In this document: piece by piece, positions 1 through 5,526 of the stretch
Layout of the letters: the number at the start of each line of letters is the position of its first letter
How positions within the stretch are numbered: the stretch's first letter is position 1
Source of the DNA: Nocardia sp.
GTDB lineage: Bacteria > Actinomycetota > Actinomycetes > Mycobacteriales > Mycobacteriaceae
Assembly: GCA_013361595.1 (NCBI GenBank)
Contig: JABFXT010000628.1
Location: 1-8,628 of the forward strand
Length of the DNA stretch: 8,628 nt
Reading direction: 5' to 3'
Translations under genes and position numbers: made by a program
Notes under the pieces: model-generated
Databases searched by the model: none
What the model saw: only the letters and a program-made list of their open reading frames with translations
Told to the model about the DNA's origin: nothing

Positions 1-78
1 AGGGCCTTACCGCTCGACTTGCATGTGTTAAGCACGCCGCCAGCGTTCGTCCTGAGCCAGGATCAAACTCTCCGTTGA
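1..78 (-). rRNA. rrs: 16S ribosomal RNA, 5' end (partial)
   Basis: The reverse strand reads GAGTTTGATCCTGGCTCAGG, the universal start of bacterial 16S rRNA, followed by CGAACGCTGGCGGCGTGCTT and then AAGTCGAGCGGTAAGGCCCT at the window edge. The last stretch is typical of Nocardia/Rhodococcus; mycobacteria usually have a different sequence there. The mature 5' end is placed near position 78 by counting back eight bases from GAGTTTGATC, as in E. coli numbering. The exact processing site is inferred. The gene continues beyond the left edge, and the rest of the rRNA operon is not visible. Confidence 0.97.
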
Positions 79-320
79 AGACTCACAATCACACCCGAAG
101 GCGCAATCAAAAGTACAAACTAGAGTCCGAAAACCTAGCAAAACAAATCGCCAGCTGGAATTTAGCTGACTTAAATGTTCGGCCCTCCACACGGGGGTAT
201 GAAGAACCGAAACCAAATTAAATATTTGGCACTGACATTCATCAACACACTATTGAGTTCTCAAAGAACACACGCACACATCTCAGCGACTGGAGTAATC
301 CAGGGCTTCAATGGGGCAGG
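79..320 (-). other. rRNA operon leader (pre-16S 5' region)
   Basis: This is the untranslated leader between the proximal rRNA promoter and mature 16S. It is much richer in A+T than the flanking genes, as actinobacterial rRNA leaders usually are. It contains a boxA-like antitermination motif (described separately) and a small inverted repeat, CCAAAT-N5-ATTTGG, at 213-229. No protein-coding signal is credible: the only open frame here (28-216, minus) runs into the 16S gene. In related bacteria the leader also supplies one arm of the RNase III processing stem. The other arm would lie after 16S, outside the window, so this cannot be tested here. Confidence 0.85.
241..270 (-). promoter_or_regulatory. 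rRNA antitermination region with boxA-like motif
   Basis: The reverse strand reads TGTTCTTTGAGAACTCAATA at 251-270, followed by GTGTGTTGAT at 241-250. TGTTCTTTGAGA resembles the boxA element of rRNA operons (E. coli TGCTCTTTAACA). The longer TTTGAGAACTCAATAGTGTG stretch is a familiar, highly conserved piece of mycobacterial and nocardial rRNA leaders. In rRNA operons boxA RNA is bound by NusB/NusE to prevent premature termination. TTGAG-AA-CTCAA can also form a small hairpin. Function is inferred from family resemblance and position. Confidence 0.8.
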
Positions 321-326
321 TTTTCT

Positions 327-355
327 AGCTTAACCGGCCAGTGGCTCAGAGTCAA
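327..355 (-). promoter_or_regulatory. Proximal rRNA promoter (sigma70-type)
   Basis: On the reverse strand a -35 hexamer TTGACT (350-355) and a -10 hexamer TAAGCT (327-332) are separated by exactly 17 nt. This fits the actinobacterial housekeeping sigma consensus well and resembles mycobacterial rRNA promoters, which also use TTGACT. The predicted transcription start is near 320, about 240 nt before mature 16S, just upstream of the antitermination region. It is the stronger candidate of the two tandem promoters by position and -35 quality. Confidence 0.82.
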
Positions 356-420
356 ACTCCGCATCTTCGGCCGGTCTGCCAGGCGCTCCTCGTACTACCT
401 CGTTATCCCTGGTCCCTCCG

Positions 421-440
421 GCTCGGCGTTTCCGCCTCGC
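421..440 (-). other. GNRA-capped hairpin between the rRNA promoters
   Basis: Read on the reverse strand, GCGAGGCGGAAACGCCGAGC folds as GC-GA-GGCG-[GAAA]-CGCC-GA-GC. That is a 4-bp G/C helix closed by a GAAA tetraloop, followed by a tandem G.A/A.G internal pair and two further G/C pairs. It would be present only in transcripts starting at the distal promoter. A small structural RNA element or chance are both possible; no known regulatory role is claimed. Confidence 0.35.
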
Positions 441-482
441 TCCGGGCCCCTGGTCGGTGTCCGTGTCGCTCTGACTTGGATA

Positions 483-511
483 AAGTTACGCGGCGGGGAA
501 CGCTACGTCAA
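483..511 (-). promoter_or_regulatory. Distal rRNA promoter (sigma70-type)
   Basis: A second promoter-like pair lies 156 nt upstream of the first on the reverse strand: -35 TTGACG (506-511), 17-nt spacer, -10 TAACTT (483-488). The predicted start is near 476. Tandem promoters are common before rRNA operons and would give two leader lengths. It lies downstream of the tyrS hairpin, so it would drive rRNA independently of tyrS. The -10 is less canonical than that of the proximal promoter. Confidence 0.65.
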
Positions 512-566
512 ATCGCGTGTTCGGCGGCGTGTTTGCGCAGTTCAGAGGCTTGCCGAGAGGCGATTC

Positions 567-602
567 GGTGGGCCGGATCGCAGAACTGTGACCCAGCCCA
601 CC
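567..602 (-). terminator. Terminator-like hairpin downstream of tyrS
   Basis: Starting 4 nt after the tyrS stop codon, the reverse strand can fold a 13-bp stem: bases 602-590 (GGTGGGCTGGGTC) pair with 579-567 (GATCCGGCCCACC) around a 10-nt loop. Two of the pairs are G-U wobbles in the tyrS-sense RNA and would be A-C mismatches in the opposite RNA, so the structure is specific to this strand. No U-tract follows. Tail-less hairpins of this kind are often proposed as terminators in actinobacteria, but efficiency varies. Position strongly suggests it separates tyrS transcription from the rRNA promoters. Confidence 0.65.
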
Positions 603-606
603 AAGA

Positions 607-1896
607 TCAATTCGCCGGAAGCCGCCGCGCACCCGCGAAATTCCGCTTCCCCCGGCGCAATACGAGCCACTGTCCGTGCAGGTAGTCGCTGGTTTCCGGG
701 GTCCAGTCGAGGTCCTTCACGCGCTCGTTGTTGACCGACGCTCCGCCCTCGTTGACCGCTCGGCGAGCCGCTCCACGGCTTTCACAGAGGCCCGCGGCCA
801 CCAGAAGATCGACGATCGTGTCGTTTCCGGGGACCACCTCGGCGACCTTCCCGTCTACCGCCGCTTCCCGCAGTGCGGCGGCAAGAGTGGGTTCGTCGAG
901 ATCGCGGAGTTCACCGCGACCGAACAGGGCCTGACTCGCCAACTGCACCGAGCGCGTGTTCTGTTCGCCGTGCACCAGCGTGGTCATCTCCGCCGCCAGC
1001 CGGCGCTGCGCTTCCCGCGCGTGCGGCCGTTCGGCCGTGGCCACTTCGAGTTCGGCGAGTTCGGCGCGATCCAGGAAGGTGAACCAGCGCAGGTACCGGA
1101 CCACATCGGCATCGGCGGTATTCACGAAGTACTGGTACCAGGCGTACGGGCTGGTCAGCTCCGGGTCGAGCCAGAGACTGCCGCCGCCGGTGGATTTACC
1201 GAACTTCTTCCCGTCCGCGGAGGTCACCAGCGGCACCGTCAACGCGTGCACCGCGGCACCGTCGACGCGCCGGTTCAGTTCCACCCCGGCGATGATGTTG
1301 CCCCACTGATCCGAACCACCCACCTGCAGAACACAGTCGTGCTGACGACGCAGCTGCAGGTAGTCGTTGGCCTGCAACAGCATGTAGCTGAACTCGGTGT
1401 AGGAGATGCCCTCCCCGTCCAGCCGGCGTTTGACCGTGTCACGGGCGAGCATCACGTTGACCGAGAAGTGCTTGCCGATATCGCGCAGGAAATCGATCGC
1501 GCTCAGCGAACCGGTCCAGTCCATGTTGTTCACGATGAGTGCGCCGGTCGGGGAATCGTCCAGGTCGACGAACCGCTCGAGCTGTGAACGGATCCGGCCG
1601 GCCCAGTCCGCGACGGTATCGGCGGAGTTCATCGTGCGCTCACCGACATCGCGTGGATCGCCGATCAAACCGGTGGCGCCACCGGCGAGCACGACCGGAC
1701 GGTGACCCGCCCGCTGGAAGCGTTTCAGCGCCAGCAGTGGCACCAGATGACCGGCGTGCAGACTCGCCGCCGTGGGATCGAAGCCGGCATAGAGACTGCG
1801 CGGGCCCGCGCCCAGCGCCTCCCGGAGCGCGTCGAGGTCGGTGGACTGCGCGATCAGACCGCGCCAGGTCAGTTCGTCGATGATGTCGCTGCTCAC
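607..1896 (-). CDS. tyrS: Tyrosyl-tRNA synthetase
   Basis: Class I aminoacyl-tRNA synthetase of 429 aa that charges tRNA-Tyr with tyrosine using ATP in the cytoplasm. The N-terminal Rossmann catalytic domain carries the HIGH-type motif HAGH at residues 47-50, after the family signature [11 protein letters not shown]. The Tyr-recognition stretch [10 protein letters not shown] lies around 170-179, and GGSDQWGNI around 193-201. The KMSKS-type loop is KFGKS at 231-235. The C-terminal ~75 residues ([20 protein letters not shown]) form the S4-like RNA-binding domain. I chose the GTG at 1894-1896 because the protein then begins [19 protein letters not shown], matching the usual start and length of actinobacterial TyrS. 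The frame stays open upstream to 2166, but that extension looks non-coding and has no family resemblance. The ribosome-binding site is poor: GGAG lies only 2 nt before the GTG. It is followed by a terminator-like hairpin and an rRNA operon in the same direction. Confidence 0.97.
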   Translation of the reverse strand: MSSDIIDELTWRGLIAQSTDLDALREALGAGPRSLYAGFDPTAASLHAGHLVPLLALKRFQRAGHRPVVLAGGATGLIGDPRDVGERTMNSADTVADWAGRIRSQLERFVDLDDSPTGALIVNNMDWTGSLSAIDFLRDIGKHFSVNVMLARDTVKRRLDGEGISYTEFSYMLLQANDYLQLRRQHDCVLQVGGSDQWGNIIAGVELNRRVDGAAVHALTVPLVTSADGKKFGKSTGGGSLWLDPELTSPYAWYQYFVNTADADVVRYLRWFTFLDRAELAELEVATAERPHAREAQRRLAAEMTTLVHGEQNTRSVQLASQALFGRGELRDLDEPTLAAALREAAVDGKVAEVVPGNDTIVDLLVAAGLCESRGAARRAVNEGGASVNNERVKDLDWTPETSDYLHGQWLVLRRGKRNFAGARRLPAN

Positions 1897-2293
1897 GGCT
1901 CCATCTTCGCGTACGTCCGCAACTACATCACGGCCGGTGCGGCCCTCGCCGCCCACTCCCCGAGACCGGCGTGGCCCGCCTTCGTGAACAGGTGCCCGCC
2001 CGTTTCGTCCCGCCCGGCGGGCCGGGCCCGCGCCTGCGTCCGGGCGCCCGGACCGTGCCGGAGGCACTGACGAACGAAGGAATCCCTCCTCTGGCACCGG
2101 TGTGAGGCGTCGTCCCCGCGGCGATGCCGGATACACAACCGCCGCCGGGACGAGACGGGTGGGCAACTGCCGGTGACAGCGAGAGCGGCCGAAATCGATA
2201 TCGGCCCGCCCTACGATCGGCGGCCCGCCCTACGATCGGCGGGTCGCACCGGCGATCGGCGCGTCGCACCGGCCGGGCGGGCGGAGTTCCCGG
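1897..2293. other. Structured G+C-rich spacer between mpg and tyrS
   Basis: This 397-nt gap has no gene I can support. All six frames contain Arg/Pro/Gly-rich open frames typical of high-G+C shadow translation. It does hold three compact inverted repeats in a row: CCCGG-CGGG-CCGGG (2013-2026), a perfect 16-bp palindrome GTCCGGGCGCCCGGAC (2038-2053), and GTGCC-GGA-GGCAC (2055-2067). Further towards mpg there is a near-palindrome (GGCCGA ... TCGGCC, 2187-2206) and a short tandem repeat block described separately. A clear tyrS promoter could not be picked out. The region may hold the tyrS promoter and leader, the mpg terminator, or both. Confidence 0.6.
2196..2272. repeat. Tandem ~19-20 bp degenerate repeats with CGAT core
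   Basis: Two exact 19-bp copies of CGGCCCGCCCTACGATCGG stand head to tail at 2202-2220 and 2221-2239. They run into two 20-bp units, CGATCGGCGGGTCGCACCGG (2233-2252) and CGATCGGCGCGTCGCACCGG (2253-2272), which differ at one base. A CGAT core recurs at 2196, 2214, 2233 and 2253, giving spacings of 18, 19 and 20 bp. In mpg-sense RNA one repeat junction can fold CCCGCC-N8-GGCGGG (2224-2243), so the block could help end mpg transcription. It may equally be a neutral slippage-derived repeat. No spacers or CRISPR-like organisation are present. Confidence 0.75.
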
Positions 2294-2914
2294 TCAGGCG
2301 GATCTGTCGATACGCGGCGCGCGCGGGCTGCGCCGATAGACCGAAACCGCTGGGGAGGCGGCCAGCCAGACCCGCCAGGGGCGGTCGGCCTCGGCGCTCA
2401 CCCCGACGCGCGGCCCGGCGGCGATCTGCGACGCGTCCACCGGGCGGCCCAGTTCCAACCGGATCGGTGAGTCGGGCGCGAAGACATCCGTGCCGTAGTC
2501 GCTCAACCCGATACCGAGCGCACTGCCCAGGTTGCCGGGGCCTTTGGCCAGCCCGGCATCCGCCCGCGCGCCGGGCCGGCGGCTGCGGGCGGTATCGATA
2601 CCGGCCACGATCTCGGCCGCACGCAGCAGCACACCGCCGGCCACCCCGTCGGGCCCGCTGATGATGTTGACGCAGGTGTGCATGCCGTAGCTGAAATAGC
2701 AGTAGAGCCGGCCCGGCGGACCGAACATCACCGTGTTGCGCGGGGTGCGGCCGCGCGCGGAGTGCGCGGCCGGGTCGTGCCAGGGCCCGGCGGGATCGCC
2801 ACCGTAGGCCTCGACCTCGACGATGCGGGCGCCCACCGGGCCCGCCCACAGTGTCGCGCCGAGCAGGCGCCGGGCGGCGGTCAGCGGATCGACAGCCAGT
2901 TCCTCAGCACTCAC
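2294..2914 (-). CDS. mpg: DNA-3-methyladenine glycosylase (AAG/MPG family)
   Basis: 206-aa monofunctional DNA glycosylase that flips out alkylated or deaminated purines such as 3-methyladenine and hypoxanthine and cleaves the N-glycosidic bond, starting base excision repair. The family hallmark [12 protein letters not shown] is at residues 28-39. Glu35 corresponds to the general base of human AAG (Glu125), Tyr37 to Tyr127, and His51 in AAHS to His136. The conserved [13 protein letters not shown] and [14 protein letters not shown] stretches follow, then LLRAAE and [11 protein letters not shown]. Length fits bacterial members (~200 aa). The start is a GTG at 2912-2914; no good Shine-Dalgarno precedes it, and a possible -10 lies where a leaderless transcript would start at this GTG. 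It is divergent from the ABC operon and codirectional with tyrS, a neighbourhood also recalled from M. tuberculosis (Rv1688-Rv1689). Confidence 0.94.
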   Translation of the reverse strand: MSAEELAVDPLTAARRLLGATLWAGPVGARIVEVEAYGGDPAGPWHDPAAHSARGRTPRNTVMFGPPGRLYCYFSYGMHTCVNIISGPDGVAGGVLLRAAEIVAGIDTARSRRPGARADAGLAKGPGNLGSALGIGLSDYGTDVFAPDSPIRLELGRPVDASQIAAGPRVGVSAEADRPWRVWLAASPAVSVYRRSPRAPRIDRSA

Positions 2915-2926
2915 GCCTGGATTGTC
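2912..2926 (-). promoter_or_regulatory. Candidate extended -10 for leaderless mpg
   Basis: On the reverse strand TGC-GACAAT (the hexamer at 2921-2926) ends 6 nt before the mpg GTG. GACAAT matches TATAAT at four of six positions and carries an upstream TGn. Transcription would then begin at or next to the GTG, giving a leaderless mRNA, which is common in actinobacteria and agrees with the absent Shine-Dalgarno. The -35 region is weak. This is a prediction only. Confidence 0.35.
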
Positions 2927-3008
2927 GCAGCCGATGCCGACACCGTGACCGCGCGGTGCGCACCGGTGGACCGCGCAAGCGGGGGGACGGATCGATCCGC
3001 TTCCGGTC

Positions 3009-3037
3009 TTGCGGTGACCGCGGTTCGTGCGAATAAT
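3009..3037 (+). promoter_or_regulatory. Promoter of the ABC transporter/TetR operon
   Basis: TTGCGG (3009-3014) and AATAAT (3032-3037) are separated by 17 nt. AATAAT matches the consensus -10 at five of six positions and sits in the only A+T-rich patch of this region. The predicted start is near 3044, leaving a leader of about 37 nt with GAGG (3071-3074) six nt before the ATG of the ATPase gene. The -10 overlaps the inverted repeats described at 3035-3069, as expected for a repressed promoter. Confidence 0.6.
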
Positions 3038-3069
3038 TCATCATGTAGTGAATTCAACACTCGATGAAT
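3035..3069. promoter_or_regulatory. Putative TetR operator: two adjacent inverted repeats
   Basis: AATTCA-N8-TGAATT (3035-3054) is a perfect 6-bp inverted repeat. Its right arm overlaps a second one, ATTCA-N8-TGAAT (3052-3069). The minimal unit TTCA-N8-TGAA thus occurs twice with a 16-bp period (3037-3052 and 3053-3068, directly abutting). The spacers differ (TCATGTAG and ACACTCGA), so only the palindromic arms are repeated. The pair covers the -10 and the predicted start of the operon whose third gene encodes a TetR-family protein. TetR regulators commonly bind such palindromes and repress their own operons; assigning it to this TetR is inference. Confidence 0.6.
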
Positions 3070-3080
3070 AGAGGCGAGTC

Positions 3081-3812
3081 ATGTCCGAAACCGGCACCGA
3101 GCCCGCGGTGGAGGTGCGCAACCTCACCGTGCACCGCGGCAAACGGGAAGTGCTGCACGATATTTCGCTGAGCATCCCGCGCGGATCGATCACCGGACTG
3201 CTCGGCCCCTCCGGCTGCGGGAAGACCACGCTCATGCGGAGCATCGTGGGCACCCAGCTGGTGTCCACCGGCGAGATCACCGCGCTGGGGCTCCCGGCGG
3301 GCAGCGCGGCGCTGCGGCGACGGATCGGGTATGTCACCCAGGCGCCGAGCATCTACGCCGATATCAGCGTTCGTGAGAATGTCGCCTACTTCGCCGCGCT
3401 CTACGGCGGGGGCCGCGATGCGGTCGAATCCGCGCTGAGCGCCGTGGGCCTGCTCGACCAGCGGTCACAGCGCGGCGACGAACTGTCCGGTGGGCAGCAG
3501 ACCCGGGCTTCCCTCGCCTGCGCGCTGGTGGCCGGACCCGAACTGCTCGTCCTCGACGAACCGACCGTCGGGTTGGACCCCGTTCTCCGGGTGGAGCTGT
3601 GGAAACAGTTCCACGAACTGGCCGCCGGCGGCACGACTCTGCTGGTGTCGAGCCATGTGATGGACGAGGCCGAACACTGCGACCGGCTGCTGCTCATGCG
3701 CGAGGGCGATCTCCTGGCGCAGCTGAGCCCCGACGAACTCCGCGAACGCACCGGTGAACAAAACCTCGAACAGGCATTTCTCGCCCTCATCACCTTGGGA
3801 GCCCCGGCATGA
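3081..3812 (+). CDS. ABC transporter ATP-binding protein
   Basis: 243-aa cytoplasmic nucleotide-binding subunit of an ABC-2 type exporter that powers transport by ATP hydrolysis. All catalytic motifs are intact: Walker A GPSGCGKT (42-49), Q-loop Gln87, signature LSGGQ (135-139), Walker B LLVLDE (155-160), D-loop GLDP (164-167) and the switch His192 in SSHVMDEAEHCD. It resembles the DrrA/CcmA-like group of drug and lipid exporters. The ATG at 3081 is preceded by GAGG with 6-nt spacing. The stop codon overlaps the start of the permease gene (ATGA, 3809-3812), indicating translational coupling. The substrate cannot be read from sequence; the linked TetR gene favours a small hydrophobic compound. 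From memory the neighbourhood matches Rv1687c. Confidence 0.93.
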   Translation: MSETGTEPAVEVRNLTVHRGKREVLHDISLSIPRGSITGLLGPSGCGKTTLMRSIVGTQLVSTGEITALGLPAGSAALRRRIGYVTQAPSIYADISVRENVAYFAALYGGGRDAVESALSAVGLLDQRSQRGDELSGGQQTRASLACALVAGPELLVLDEPTVGLDPVLRVELWKQFHELAAGGTTLLVSSHVMDEAEHCDRLLLMREGDLLAQLSPDELRERTGEQNLEQAFLALITLGAPA

Positions 3813-4648
3813 GCGATCAGCGCACGGAAACCGCCGCCACCTCCGGTATCCCCCGGAACGGACCCACCGGGCGATGGCCGGGCGGGCCCCGGCCGGGGAT
3901 GGCCTACCTGGCGACTACCACGCGGATCCTGCGGCAACTACGCAACGACCACCGGACCGTCGCGATGATCCTGGTGGTCCCGGCGCTGCTGATGACCCTG
4001 CTGTACTTCATCTATCAGGATGTACCGGCCGCTCCCACCCAATCGACCACGCTGTTCGACCGGGTCGGCATCAGCATGCTGGGCATTCTGCCGTTCATCG
4101 TGATGTTCCTGATCACCGCGATCGCCATGCAGCGGGAACGCACTTCGGGAACGCTGGAACGGCTGCTCACCACCCCGCTGAGCAAACTCGATCTGCTCGG
4201 CGGATACGGCAGCGCGTTCTCGCTCGCGGCGGCCGCCCAGGCGGCGGTGGCCTGCCTGGTGTCGTTCGGATTACTGGGCCTGGCGGCAGCCGGAAACCCC
4301 GGATGGGTGGTGCTGATCGCCATGGTCGACGCGATTCTGGGGGTCGCGCTGGGGCTGCTGTGCAGTGCGTTCGCCCGTACCGAGTTCCAGGCCGTCCAGT
4401 TCATGCCGCTGGTGGCGGCGCCGCAGATCTTCTTGTGCGGCCTGCTGGTACCCCGGTCTCAACTGCCCGGCTGGCTGGAGGTGATCAGCGACGTCATGCC
4501 GCTGAGCTACGCGGTCGACGCGCTGCACGAGGTCTCGGTACATACCGACCCCACCGGGCTGATGTGGCGCGATCTGGCGATCGTCGCCGGGTTCGCCGTG
4601 GTGGCCCTCTGCCTGGCCGCGGCGACACTACGCCGCCGGACCGCATGA
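3809..4648 (+). CDS. ABC-2 type transporter permease
   Basis: 279-aa integral membrane partner of the preceding ATPase. About six membrane segments are visible, near residues 51-70, 88-107, 136-158, 165-187, 196-215 and 256-274. Between the second and third lies the cytoplasmic RERTSGTLERLLTTPLSKLDLL stretch (109-130), a hallmark of the ABC-2 permease family that contacts the ATPase. The re-entrant QIFLCGLLVPRSQLPGWLEVISDVMPLSYAVDAL region (206-239) is also typical. The ~45 residues before the first segment are hydrophilic and Gly/Pro-rich. The start overlaps the ATPase stop by 4 nt and the stop overlaps the TetR start by 4 nt, so the three genes form one tight operon. Substrate unknown; the closest match I recall is Rv1686c. 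Confidence 0.92.
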   Translation: MSDQRTETAATSGIPRNGPTGRWPGGPRPGMAYLATTTRILRQLRNDHRTVAMILVVPALLMTLLYFIYQDVPAAPTQSTTLFDRVGISMLGILPFIVMFLITAIAMQRERTSGTLERLLTTPLSKLDLLGGYGSAFSLAAAAQAAVACLVSFGLLGLAAAGNPGWVVLIAMVDAILGVALGLLCSAFARTEFQAVQFMPLVAAPQIFLCGLLVPRSQLPGWLEVISDVMPLSYAVDALHEVSVHTDPTGLMWRDLAIVAGFAVVALCLAAATLRRRTA

Positions 4649-5280
4649 GCGCGGCGGAGGCGCGCCCGGGCCGGTCGGGCCGTCGCCCCGGACAGTCGGG
4701 CACTCGGGCGGCGATTCTCGCCGCGGCCCGGGAACGGTTCGCGAAGGTGGGATTCGACAAGACCTCGATCCGGGCGGTCGCGGCCGCCGCCGAGGTCGAT
4801 CCGGCCCTGGTGCACCACTATTTCGGCACCAAACAACAGTTGTTCGCGGCGGTGGTGGAGCTACCGGTCGATCCGGAGGTGGTGCTGCGGCAGGTGGACG
4901 CGGTACCACTGGAGCGGCTCGGCGAAACCATGGTCGCCGCGGTGGTGGGCCTGTGGGATTCCCCGGCGGGTACCGGTGCGGTGGCGCTGGTGCGCAGTAT
5001 GGTCGCGAACGGTGATACGTCCCTGGCCAGGGATTTCCTGCTGTCGGTGGTCCTGGAGCGGGTGCGGCGGCGGATCGCCACCGATACCGACGACGGCCGG
5101 CTGCGGGTGGCCTTGGCCGCCTCGCAGATGGCAGGCCTGGTGATCTCCCGCAAGATCCTGGATCTGCGGCCGGTGAGCGGTTTGCCGCTGCCGCAGCTCG
5201 TGGCGGCTGTCGGGCCGGCGGTGCAGCGGTATCTCACCGGGGATCTGGGTCAGGACTCACCCGCCGGCGGGGAGCCCTGA
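4645..5280 (+). CDS. TetR/AcrR-family transcriptional regulator
   Basis: 211-aa predicted one-component repressor. The N-terminal helix-turn-helix spans about residues 20-67 (TRAAILAAARERFAKVGFDK, then TSIRAVAAAAEVDPALVHHY and FGTKQQLF), a textbook TetR signature with recognition-helix residues DPALVHHYF. Residues ~75-200 form the variable, all-helical ligand-binding and dimerisation part; PVSGLPLPQLVAAVGPAVQRYL near the end resembles the C-terminal region of many actinobacterial TetRs. The first 18 residues are basic and Gly/Arg-rich. The ATG at 4645 overlaps the permease stop (ATGA). As third gene of the exporter operon it probably represses its own transcription through the inverted repeats at 3035-3069. 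The effector is unknown and may be a transported compound. Related by position to Rv1685c (from memory). Confidence 0.93.
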   Translation: MSAAEARPGRSGRRPGQSGTRAAILAAARERFAKVGFDKTSIRAVAAAAEVDPALVHHYFGTKQQLFAAVVELPVDPEVVLRQVDAVPLERLGETMVAAVVGLWDSPAGTGAVALVRSMVANGDTSLARDFLLSVVLERVRRRIATDTDDGRLRVALAASQMAGLVISRKILDLRPVSGLPLPQLVAAVGPAVQRYLTGDLGQDSPAGGEP

Positions 5281-5288
5281 CCCGGCGG
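5261..5288. terminator. Possible shared hairpin between convergent genes
   Basis: CCGCCGG (5261-5267) and CCGGCGG (5282-5288) form a 7-bp all-G/C inverted repeat with a 14-nt loop. It covers the TetR stop codon (5278-5280) and ends 2 nt before the stop codon of the convergent Trm112-family gene (5291-5293). With just 10 nt between the two coding regions, a symmetric hairpin here could terminate both operons. No T-tracts are present, so the call is tentative. Confidence 0.4.
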
Positions 5289-5290
5289 TG

Positions 5291-5521
5291 TCATTCCCCG
5301 AACTGGCGCGCGAAATCGGCGTGTTCGGCATCGTCGACGCTGCGCGCCTCATCGGCGAGCAGCACCGGGATACCGCTGTCGATGGGATAGGCCAGCCGCA
5401 GCCGCGGGTTGTACAGCAGATCCGCGCCGTCGGCGGCGCGCACCAGATGCAACTGGCCTTTGTCCCGCGGGCACGCCAGCAGACTCAGCAGGGTGGGGTC
5501 CAGAATGGTTTCCTCCGACAT
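5291..5521 (-). CDS. Trm112/UPF0434 family small protein
   Basis: 76-aa protein with the family pattern LLSLLACPRDKGQL (residues 11-24) and LYNPRLRLAYPIDSGIPVLLADEAR (36-60); AYPI-GIPVLL-DEAR is diagnostic. Zinc-binding relatives have two pairs of cysteines; here only Cys17 is present, so no zinc knuckle can form, as I recall for many actinobacterial homologues. Eukaryotic and archaeal Trm112 activate methyltransferases; the bacterial role is poorly defined. The ATG at 5519-5521 lies 5 nt after the gtrA stop codon, placing it as last gene of the YfhO-like/gtrA operon, with its ribosome-binding site inside the gtrA end. It may be in this operon only by position. A homologue (Rv1684, from memory) also sits beside the TetR/ABC genes in M. 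tuberculosis. Confidence 0.88.
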   Translation of the reverse strand: MSEETILDPTLLSLLACPRDKGQLHLVRAADGADLLYNPRLRLAYPIDSGIPVLLADEARSVDDAEHADFARQFGE

Positions 5522-5526
5522 GGGCT

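Noticed and set aside
28..216. 62-aa minus-strand open frame in the rRNA leader
   Set aside because: It runs into the 16S gene and lies in untranslated leader sequence.
676..1587. Long plus-strand open frame opposite tyrS
   Set aside because: It is the antisense of tyrS; the translated protein has no recognisable family features, while the minus strand encodes a complete tyrosyl-tRNA synthetase.
1897..2166. In-frame N-terminal extension of TyrS
   Set aside because: The extra ~90 residues are Arg/Gly/Pro-rich, cover the hairpin cluster and have no counterpart in TyrS proteins; the GTG at 1896 gives the normal start and length.
1897..2190. T-box riboswitch before tyrS
   Set aside because: No TGGNACCGCG-like T-box sequence or recognisable specifier stem was found on the minus strand, so hairpins alone are not enough.
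2196..2272. CRISPR array
   Set aside because: Repeats are directly adjacent, with no unique spacers between them, and no cas genes are nearby.
3001..3080. EcoRI-like palindrome GAATTC as a stand-alone site
   Set aside because: It is simply the overlap of the two operator arms and needs no separate explanation.
3754..4644. N-terminal extension of the TetR frame through the permease gene
   Set aside because: The upstream part is a frame-shifted reading of the permease; the ATG at 4645 with a 4-nt overlap gives a normal TetR protein.
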